A DNA stretch of 41,496 nt, taken from positions 1 to 41,496 of the forward strand of contig QAKE01000018.1 in assembly GCA_003343995.1 (NCBI GenBank). Direction: 5' to 3'. Each line of letters begins with the position of its first letter. Position 1 is the stretch's first letter. Under the pieces are notes generated by a model. The model had not been told where the DNA came from and searched no databases. It saw only the letters and a program-made list of their open reading frames with translations. Both the position numbers and the translations under genes were made by a program. The DNA is from Bacillota bacterium. Lineage in GTDB: Bacteria > Bacillota > Clostridia > Christensenellales > Borkfalkiaceae. Shown here one piece after another: positions 35,608 through 41,496 of the stretch.

Positions 35608-35662
35608 AAATAATAAGTTTGTTTGAATAACGTCGAGTAATGTTGTTTTCCTCATACAAGAA

Positions 35663-35686
35663 ACGACGGAATTTTATTTCCGCCGT
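35663..35686 (-). terminator. Terminator of pyruvate kinase gene
   Basis: Read on the minus strand, ACGGCGGAA-ATAAAA-TTCCGTCGT forms a nine-pair stem with one G-U pair and is followed by TTCTTGT. On the plus strand the same position is an A-C mismatch, so it favours the minus-strand gene ending at 35697. Confidence 0.75.
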
Positions 35687-35696
35687 CTATCGTCCG

Positions 35697-37109
35697 TTAT
35701 ATCTTTTCTATTTTAATCAGATTGGTGTTGCCGCTTTGCCCGAAGGGATTGCCGGCGGTGATCACGATAGCGTCGCCCGTATGCGCGAGCTTTCTGCTCT
35801 TCGCGTTGGCAACGGCATTATAAAAGATTACTTCCGTGGAGGAGTATTCCTCGCAGACGATGGATTCCACGCCCCAAGAAAGGGAAAGCTTGCGCCATAC
35901 CTTTTCGTTTGTCGTCATCGCAAGGATGTTCACGGGGGAGCGAAAACGGGAAACCATGCGCGCCGTTGTTCCCGAACGCGTGCAGACGACGATGAGCTTT
36001 GCTTTTACGTCGATTGCCAGCCCGCAGGTCGCGTGCGAAATCGCGTCCACGGTGTTTTTGATCTTAAATTCCGTATTGCGGAATCGTTTAACGAAGTCGA
36101 TATCCTTTTCCGCCTCTGTGGCGATTTTGCTCATGGTGCGTACCGCTTCTACGGGATATTTGCCCGCCGCCGTCTCGCCGGAAAGCATAATCGCGCTCGT
36201 GCCGTCGTATACGGCGTTGGCTACGTCGGTGATTTCCGCTCTCGTCGGGCGGGGGTTTGTGATCATCGATTCCAGCATTTCGGTGGCAGTGATCACGCGC
36301 TTGCCGAGAATACGGCATTTTTGAATGAGATGCTTTTGTATGGAGGGTAGCTCTTCAAAGGGGATTTCCACGCCCATATCGCCGCGTCCGATCATGATGC
36401 CGTCGGAAACTTCCAAAATCTCCTCGATATTGTTTACGCCCGCGCGGTTTTCGATTTTTGCGATGAGGTCGATGTCGTCCGCGCCGCATTCCCGCAAAAA
36501 TTCGCGTATATCCAGAACGTCTTGTTTTCTCGAAACGAAGGAGCACGCGATAAAATCCACGCCGAGCTCGATCCCCAGACGGATATCGGACTTGTCCTGT
36601 TCGCTTAAATAGGTCTGTTTGAGAACTTTATTGGGAAAGCTCATGCTCTTGCGGTTGGAGAGGTCTCCGCCGGCGAGCACCGCGCAAACCGCCTCGTGTC
36701 CTTTGAGCTCCGTCACCTCGAAAATCAGCAGTCCGTTGCTCAATAAAATTTTGTCGCCTACCTGCAATTCCTCGATGAGGTTTTTGTAGGAAACGGAAAC
36801 CTTGCTTTCGTCGCCGACGATGTCCTCGGTGGTAAACGTAAAGCTATCGCCTTCTTTTAACGATATTTTGCCATTCGCAAACGTGCCGATGCGGTATTCC
36901 GGACCTTTGGTATCGAGCATGACGGCGACGGGGGCGTTGAGTTTTTCTCTGACGTTTTTCACTAAAGCGAATTTTTTGCGGTGCTCTTCGTGCGTGCCGT
37001 GGGAAAAATTCAGACGGGCGACGTTCATGCCCGCTTTGATCATATCGGTTAAAATTTGTTCGTCTTCGCAGGCGGGACCGATGGTGCAAACGATTTTCGT
37101 TCTCTTCAT
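35697..37109 (-). CDS. pyk: Pyruvate kinase
   Basis: 470 residues. The start MKRTKIVCTIGPACED, then GMNVARLNFSHGTHEEH, VMLDTKGPEYRIG, and the active-site block LIAKIENRAGVNNIEEIL with DGIMIGRGDMGVEIP and TATEMLESMITNPRPTRAE identify the family. It makes ATP and pyruvate from PEP and ADP, the last step of glycolysis. The C-terminus ends at the allosteric domain (GNTNLIKIEKI), without the extra PEP-utiliser-like domain many Bacillus/Clostridium enzymes carry. Its start is divergent from fumC across 384 bases; the leader contains GGACAACAACG before the ATG. Confidence 0.98.
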   Translation of the reverse strand: MKRTKIVCTIGPACEDEQILTDMIKAGMNVARLNFSHGTHEEHRKKFALVKNVREKLNAPVAVMLDTKGPEYRIGTFANGKISLKEGDSFTFTTEDIVGDESKVSVSYKNLIEELQVGDKILLSNGLLIFEVTELKGHEAVCAVLAGGDLSNRKSMSFPNKVLKQTYLSEQDKSDIRLGIELGVDFIACSFVSRKQDVLDIREFLRECGADDIDLIAKIENRAGVNNIEEILEVSDGIMIGRGDMGVEIPFEELPSIQKHLIQKCRILGKRVITATEMLESMITNPRPTRAEITDVANAVYDGTSAIMLSGETAAGKYPVEAVRTMSKIATEAEKDIDFVKRFRNTEFKIKNTVDAISHATCGLAIDVKAKLIVVCTRSGTTARMVSRFRSPVNILAMTTNEKVWRKLSLSWGVESIVCEEYSSTEVIFYNAVANAKSRKLAHTGDAIVITAGNPFGQSGNTNLIKIEKI

Positions 37110-37363
37110 AAGCGTTGTTGTCCTTTATTTTAAGTAAAATAACTTTTAATTATATTTTATCGTTTTTTACTTTTGTTGGCAAGCGTTTGCGGGGGCGTGC
37201 GCGAGGTTTTTTCAAAAACCGCGAGAAATTAAAGTTTTTTTGTTTTTCCGAATGTGAACGGTAAAAAAGCTGTAAATTTTTTTCATATTGTTTTAACATT
37301 TTTCACATTGTCGAAAAAAATCGAAAAGGGTAAAAAAAATTTCCGAAATCGACGTCCAAACGC
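37110..37363. other. AT-rich divergent region between pyk and fumC
   Basis: No coding frame is credible here. It holds a TATAAT on the minus strand (37149-37154) that may serve pyk but lacks a good -35, a hairpin GGTTTTT-TC-AAAAACC (37205-37220), and the distant inverted pair AATGTGAA (37251-37258) and TTCACATT (37302-37309). Confidence 0.5.
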
Positions 37364-37392
37364 TTGTAAAAGAAGAAAAAAATTGATATAAT
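37364..37392 (+). promoter_or_regulatory. Promoter of the fumC-hdrBCA operon
   Basis: TTGTAA (37364-37369), 17 bases, perfect TATAAT (37387-37392). Transcription should begin near 37399, leaving about 95 bases of leader before fumC. Confidence 0.78.
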
Positions 37393-37400
37393 CTTAGTGC

Positions 37401-37422
37401 AATCGATAAAAGTTTATCGATT
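37401..37422 (+). promoter_or_regulatory. Perfect inverted repeat at the fumC transcription start (operator or 5' hairpin)
   Basis: AATCGATAAA-AG-TTTATCGATT is a perfect ten-pair inverted repeat beginning within a few bases of the predicted transcript start. As DNA it would be a repressor site; as RNA a 5'-terminal hairpin. It is too AT-rich and lacks a T-run to be a terminator. Confidence 0.65.
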
Positions 37423-37493
37423 AGCGCGGCGTAATTTCTTTCTATCAAAGAAACTTATAAACGCCGATGTCAAATTCTTCAAAGAGGTGCATA

Positions 37494-38888
37494 ATGGAAT
37501 ATCGTATCGAGAAAGACACGATGGGCGAAATGAAAGTGCCTGCGGACAAATACTGGGGCGCGCAGACCGAAAGAAGTTTCGAAAATTTCAAAATCGGCAC
37601 GGAAACGATGCCGAGCGAAATCATTCACGCTTTCGGCATATTGAAAAAGGCGGCTGCGATCGCGAATTTCAATATGGGGAATTTGTCGGAAGAAAAAATG
37701 AAATATATCTGCCTTGCCTGCGACGAGGTGATCGAGGGGAAACTCAACGATAACTTCCCGCTTGTCGTCTGGCAGACAGGCAGCGGCACGCAGTCCAATA
37801 TGAACGCCAACGAAGTGATCGCCAACCGCGGGAACGAAATCTGCGGCAAAAAATTGCTGCATCCGAACGACGATATCAACAAGAGCCAAAGCTCGAACGA
37901 TACTTTTCCCACGGCGATGCACGTCGCGGCGGTTTTGTCGATTACGAAAAAACTGCTTCCCGCCATGGATACGCTGATCGAAACCTTCAAACGGCTGGAA
38001 AAGGAAAACGAAGGGGTGATCAAGAGCGGCAGAACGCATTTGCAGGACGCCGTTCCCATTGCTTTTTCGCAGGAAATTTCCGGTTGGCGCAACATGCTCG
38101 AACGCAATAAGGTGCATATCGCCCTCGCGATGACGGGGCTGAGTCAGCTCGCCATCGGCGGCACGGCGGTCGGCACGGGGCTCAATGCGCCCGAAGGGTT
38201 CGGCAAGGAAACGGCAAACCAAATCAGCATTCTCACCGAAGGCAACTTTACCGACGCCGAAAATAAATTCCACGAGCTTTCTTCCAAAGACGAGCTGGTG
38301 TTCGCGCACGGCGCTTTGAAGGCGCTCGCCGCGAATTTGATGAAAATCGCAAACGATATCCGCTGGCTGGCGTCCGGCCCGCGCGACGGGTTGGGGGAAA
38401 TCAGCATCCCCGAAAACGAACCGGGTTCTTCCATCATGCCGGGAAAAGTCAATCCCACGCAGTGCGAGGCGCTTACGATGGTCGCGGTGCAGGTCATCGG
38501 CAACGACGTTGCCGTCGGCATGGGCGCGTCGCAGGGGAATTTCCAGCTCAACGTATTCATGCCCGTTATCATCTATAATTTTCTGCAATCGGTGCGCTTG
38601 CTCGCCGACGGCATCACGAGTTTCGAGAAAAACTGCGTGCGCGGCATCAAGGCGAACAGGGCGAAGATGGCGCACAATCTGCACAATTCGCTGATGCTCG
38701 TTACCGCGCTCAATCCCTATATCGGCTATGAAAACGCGGCGAAAACGGCAAAACTCGCTTATAAAGAAAACATCAGTCTGAAAGAAGCGTGCGTTTCCTT
38801 AGGGTTCCTCACCGCGGAGCGGTTCGACGAGGTGTTCCATCCCGAAGAAATGGCGTATCCGCATAAAAAAGAGCATATAGAAGGTTAA
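37494..38888 (+). CDS. fumC: Class II fumarate hydratase (fumarase C)
   Basis: 464 residues, as expected. Motifs are GRTHLQDAVP (H182, catalytic region), SQSSNDTFPTAMH and GSSIMPGKVNPTQCEA (311-326), the fumarase/aspartase signature. It interconverts fumarate and malate; aspartase has the same signature, but length and the TERSFENFKIG start favour fumarase. I start at ATG 37494 (MEYRIEKDTMGEMKVP), eight bases after GAGGTG; the frame continues nine codons upstream without a ribosome site. Only three bases separate its stop from hdrB, so the two are in one operon. Confidence 0.96.
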   Translation: MEYRIEKDTMGEMKVPADKYWGAQTERSFENFKIGTETMPSEIIHAFGILKKAAAIANFNMGNLSEEKMKYICLACDEVIEGKLNDNFPLVVWQTGSGTQSNMNANEVIANRGNEICGKKLLHPNDDINKSQSSNDTFPTAMHVAAVLSITKKLLPAMDTLIETFKRLEKENEGVIKSGRTHLQDAVPIAFSQEISGWRNMLERNKVHIALAMTGLSQLAIGGTAVGTGLNAPEGFGKETANQISILTEGNFTDAENKFHELSSKDELVFAHGALKALAANLMKIANDIRWLASGPRDGLGEISIPENEPGSSIMPGKVNPTQCEALTMVAVQVIGNDVAVGMGASQGNFQLNVFMPVIIYNFLQSVRLLADGITSFEKNCVRGIKANRAKMAHNLHNSLMLVTALNPYIGYENAAKTAKLAYKENISLKEACVSLGFLTAERFDEVFHPEEMAYPHKKEHIEG

Positions 38889-38891
38889 AAG

Positions 38892-39674
38892 ATGAAGATT
38901 TGTTATTACCCCGGCTGCACGCTGAAAACGCAGGCGAAAGAACTCGATAAATACGCCCGCCTTTCCGCCGCCGCGCTCGGTGTGGAAATGGAGGAGATCG
39001 AAAATTGGCAGTGCTGCGGCGCGGTTTATCCCATGGCGAAAGACGAAATCGCAACCAAACTTTCCGCGGTGCGCGCGCTCGATTACGCGAAACATAACGG
39101 CGGCAAACTGCTCACGCTCTGCTCCGCCTGCCATAACGTGATCAAACGCACCAACGACGATATGAAAAACGACGCGGATATCCGCACGCGCGCGAATAAC
39201 TATTTACAGTTAGAGGAAATTTACGCGGGCGAAACGCAGGTGATTCATTATCTCGAAATGTTGAAGAACGAAGTGGGGTTTGAAAACATTAAAAAGAAGG
39301 TCGTAAAGCCGCTGAACTGCAAAATCGGCGCGTATTACGGCTGTTTGCTGCTCCGCCCGAATAACGTTATGGCGTTCGATAATCCCGAAAATCCCACGGT
39401 TATCGAGGATTTCATCCGTGCGATCGGCGGCGTTCCCGTAACGTATCCGTTCCGGAACGAATGTTGCGGCGCGTATGTGGCTTTGAAAAACAAGGAGCTG
39501 ACCGAGAAACGCGGCAGCATGATTTTAAACAGCGCAAAGGAAAAGGGCGCGGAAAAGATCGTTACCGCCTGTCCGCTCTGCTTATATAATTTGCAAAAGA
39601 ATTCCAACGGGGCGCTCCCCGTCGTGTATTTTACCGAACTGCTCGCCGAGGCGCTGGGGGTAAAGAATGACTAA
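38892..39674 (+). CDS. hdrB: Heterodisulfide reductase subunit B-like protein
   Basis: 260 residues with both CCG cysteine motifs of HdrB: C9-x31-CC(41-42)-x34-C77xxC80 and C151-x39-CC(191-192)-x34-C227xxC230. These hold the two non-cubane [4Fe-4S] clusters that split a heterodisulfide in methanogens. Length is normal. In non-methanogens the natural disulfide is mostly unknown. The gene lies three bases after fumC and overlaps hdrC by eight bases. A CCG-domain protein of another oxidoreductase (such as LutA or SdhE/TfrB-type) was considered, but the hdrC and hdrA that follow settle the assignment. Confidence 0.93.
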   Translation: MKICYYPGCTLKTQAKELDKYARLSAAALGVEMEEIENWQCCGAVYPMAKDEIATKLSAVRALDYAKHNGGKLLTLCSACHNVIKRTNDDMKNDADIRTRANNYLQLEEIYAGETQVIHYLEMLKNEVGFENIKKKVVKPLNCKIGAYYGCLLLRPNNVMAFDNPENPTVIEDFIRAIGGVPVTYPFRNECCGAYVALKNKELTEKRGSMILNSAKEKGAEKIVTACPLCLYNLQKNSNGALPVVYFTELLAEALGVKND

Positions 39675-40053
39675 ACAGCAACAACTCGAAAACATTAAAC
39701 GGCTGAGCGGCACCGAACCCGCGAAATGCATGAAATGCGGCAAATGTTCGGGAAGATGCCCCGCCTATAAGGATATGGACATCAAACCGCATCAGTTCGT
39801 CAATTATCTGGAAAAGGGCAAGCTCGATAAACTGCTCGCCTCCAAAGCCATCTGGAACTGTTTATCCTGCATGGCGTGCGTGGAACGCTGTCCGCGCGGC
39901 GTCGCGCCCGCGGGCGTTGTGGAAGCGGTACGCGAAACGGTAAAGCGCGCGATCGGCGGCAACGGCATCAAAGCGGAGGATATTCCGCCCGTCGTAGACG
40001 AGTTTATTCCGCAGCAGCTTTTGGTATCGGCATACAGAAAGTATAATAAATAA
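39667..40053 (+). CDS. hdrC: Heterodisulfide reductase subunit C-like ferredoxin
   Basis: 128 residues with two classical [4Fe-4S] motifs: C21xxC24xxC27xxxC31P and C65xxC68xxC71xxxC75P, set in a helical frame. It would carry electrons between HdrA and the HdrB active site. The start overlaps hdrB by eight bases, and the C-terminus ends with FIPQQLLVSAYRKYNK. It is cytosolic with no membrane anchor, as in the soluble HdrABC type and unlike membrane HdrDE. Confidence 0.94.
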   Translation: MTKQQQLENIKRLSGTEPAKCMKCGKCSGRCPAYKDMDIKPHQFVNYLEKGKLDKLLASKAIWNCLSCMACVERCPRGVAPAGVVEAVRETVKRAIGGNGIKAEDIPPVVDEFIPQQLLVSAYRKYNK

Positions 40054-40071
40054 ACGAAAGGTAAAGTGAAC

Positions 40072-41496
40072 ATGCAGAGAATTGGAGTATTTATTTGTTG
40101 GTGCGGCAGTAACATCGCCGCCACGGTGGACGTGGAACGCGTCGCCGAGGAAATCAAAAGCGAGCCGAGCGTCGTATTTTCCGCGAATTATCAGTATATG
40201 TGTTCGGAGAACGGCCAGCAGCTTTTGAAAAACGCCATTAAGGAACACAATCTTACGGGCATCGTCGTCGGTTCCTGCTCGCCGAGAATGCACGAGGCTA
40301 CTTTCCGCAAGGCGGCGGAAGCCGCGGGATTAAACCCGTATATGGTGGAAATCGCCAATATCCGCGAACATTGTTCATGGATACATAAAGATAGGGAAGA
40401 GGCGACGAAAAAGGCGCTTATTCTCGTCCGTACGGCGGTTGCCAAGGTCAACCTGAACGCCCCGTTGACGGCGGGATCAAGCCCCGTAACCAAACGCGCG
40501 CTCGTGATCGGCGGCGGCATCGCCGGCATTCAGGCCGCGCTCGATATCGCGGACGCCGGCTTTGAAGTGGACATCGTGGAAAAGAACGCCACCATCGGCG
40601 GCAGAATGGCGCAGCTCGATAAAACTTTCCCGACGCTCGACTGTTCGGCTTGTATCTTAACGCCGAAGATGGTCGATTGCGCGCAGAGTGAAAAAATCGA
40701 CATTCTCACGTACTCCGAAGTGGAGGACGTAAAGGGTTTTGTCGGCAATTTCAAGGTAAAAATCAAAAGAAAAGCCCGTTATGTGGACGAAACCAAATGT
40801 ACGGGCTGCAAAATCTGCATGGATAACTGCCCTTCCAAAAAGGGACTGAACGAATTCAATATGAATTTGAACAACCGCCCCGCGATCTATATTCCCTTCG
40901 CGCAGGCGATTCCCAACGTCGCGGTCATCGATCCCGAGCAGTGCATCAAATTAAAGTCCGGCAAGTGCGGTCTTTGTCAGATGAAGTGCGGCGCGGGTGC
41001 GATCGATTACACGATGCAGGATAAATTTATCGAAAGGGAATACGGCGCCATCGTTGTGGCGACGGGTTTCCGCCCCATCAATATCGATAAATTCAACGAA
41101 TACGGATACAGCGAAAACAAAGACGTCATCACCTCTTTGGAGCTCGAACGGCTGATGAACGCGGCGGGACCGACCGACGGCGTGCTGTTGCGGCCTTCCG
41201 ATAAAACGCACCCGAAGGTCATTACCTTCATCCAGTGCGTGGGATCGAGGGATCTGACCGACTGCGGCAAGCCGTACTGCTCCAAAATCTGCTGCATGTA
41301 CACGGCGAAACACGCCATGCTCATCCGCGAAAAATATCCCGATACCGAAGTGCACGTGTTCTACATCGACGTGCGCTGCCCCGGTAAAAATTACGATGAA
41401 TTTTATCGCCGCGCGTGCGAGCAGTACGGCGTCGATTATATCAAGGGCATGGTCGGCAAGGTCTATAACGAAAACGGCAAGCTGATGGTGCAGGGC
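40072..41496 (+). CDS. hdrA: Heterodisulfide reductase subunit A-like flavoprotein, 3' end outside window
   Basis: 475 residues are visible and the frame is open to the window edge. The N-terminal VFICWCGSNIAATVDV (C9, C11) is the HdrA opening. The FAD motif is ALVIGGGIAGIQAALDIADAG (about 143-163), then LDCSACILTPKM (C191, C194). Iron-sulfur motifs are C243xxC246xxC249xxxC253 and C291...C299xxC302xxxC306. The Hdr signature CVGSRDLTDCGKPYCSKICC (389-408) follows. It is the bifurcating flavin subunit that splits electron pairs in methanogen HdrABC. GAAAGG precedes ATG 40072. The electron-donor partner (MvhD, FlxABCD or other) is not in the window. Confidence 0.95.
   Translation, partial: MQRIGVFICWCGSNIAATVDVERVAEEIKSEPSVVFSANYQYMCSENGQQLLKNAIKEHNLTGIVVGSCSPRMHEATFRKAAEAAGLNPYMVEIANIREHCSWIHKDREEATKKALILVRTAVAKVNLNAPLTAGSSPVTKRALVIGGGIAGIQAALDIADAGFEVDIVEKNATIGGRMAQLDKTFPTLDCSACILTPKMVDCAQSEKIDILTYSEVEDVKGFVGNFKVKIKRKARYVDETKCTGCKICMDNCPSKKGLNEFNMNLNNRPAIYIPFAQAIPNVAVIDPEQCIKLKSGKCGLCQMKCGAGAIDYTMQDKFIEREYGAIVVATGFRPINIDKFNEYGYSENKDVITSLELERLMNAAGPTDGVLLRPSDKTHPKVITFIQCVGSRDLTDCGKPYCSKICCMYTAKHAMLIREKYPDTEVHVFYIDVRCPGKNYDEFYRRACEQYGVDYIKGMVGKVYNENGKLMVQG

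Noticed and set aside
37205..37220. Hairpin GGTTTTT-TC-AAAAACC as a terminator
   Set aside because: Two-base loop and A/T-only stem in the middle of a divergent intergenic region; no gene ends there on either strand.
38892..41496. Selenocysteine codons in the hdr genes
   Set aside because: All expected Cys positions in HdrB, HdrC and visible HdrA are encoded by TGC/TGT; no in-frame TGA was met.

Overview
The window looks like a chromosomal segment of an anaerobic, fermentative low-to-mid-GC Gram-positive bacterium (Bacillota, class Clostridia; possibly a gut Christensenellales-type lineage, but that rank is a guess). The evidence is strong AGGAGG-type ribosome sites, near-consensus TTGACA-17-TATAAT promoters, a V-type ATPase operon in the order known from Enterococcus hirae, a class II fumarase, and heterodisulfide-reductase-like HdrB/C/A genes. 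No phage, insertion sequence, CRISPR array or rRNA was seen.

Layout. (1) 1-65: the 5' part of a tRNA-Val(UAC) on the minus strand, with its own promoter. (2) 282-11722: one promoter, nine tightly packed V-ATPase genes (ntpF-I-K-E-C-G-A-B-D order), then an FAD-dependent dehydrogenase of the COG2509 type, a ROK glucokinase and a small membrane protein, ended by a bidirectional terminator. I see no other terminator in this 11.4 kb. The c-subunit carries all five Na+ ligands known from E. hirae NtpK, so this is probably a sodium pump. (3) 11721-16753: an AraC-type regulator divergent from a four-gene operon (PHP phosphoesterase, divergent ROK-fold kinase, PIG-L/LmbE deacetylase, glucosamine-6-phosphate deaminase), which looks like an amino-sugar pathway without NagA. 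(4) 16778-16897: three tandem GC-rich hairpins between convergent operons. (5) 16905-22222, minus strand: a CtpE-like P-type ATPase with a long disordered N-terminus, downstream of leucyl-tRNA synthetase. (6) 22429-28122: galactokinase, aldose epimerase, a small Cys-containing protein, DNA polymerase IV and a GH20-like hexosaminidase, with no visible terminator between them. (7) 28217-33899: a DMT transporter behind a leader with a terminator-like hairpin, an unassigned TIM-barrel-like glycosidase candidate, and a GH116-like beta-glycosidase, each with its own promoter. (8) 33961-35607: an AT-rich Sel1-repeat gene that looks foreign. (9) 35697-41496: pyruvate kinase (minus), divergent from fumC-hdrB-hdrC-hdrA; hdrA runs off the window.

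How the genes fit together. Glycosidases (GH20-like, GH116-like and one unassigned) would release GlcNAc, glucose or galactose intracellularly; none has an obvious signal peptide. Glucokinase, galactokinase/mutarotase and the PIG-L/ROK/NagB set would feed these sugars to glycolysis, ending at pyruvate kinase. Fumarase plus HdrABC suggests fumarate-linked or flavin-bifurcating redox chemistry, and the V-ATPase links ATP to a (probably sodium) gradient. The most interesting leads are the NagA-less amino-sugar operon with an aberrant ROK kinase, the fumC-hdrBCA cluster, the transporter leader hairpin, and the palindrome at the fumC transcription start. All functional statements rest on reading sequence motifs; no database search was run.
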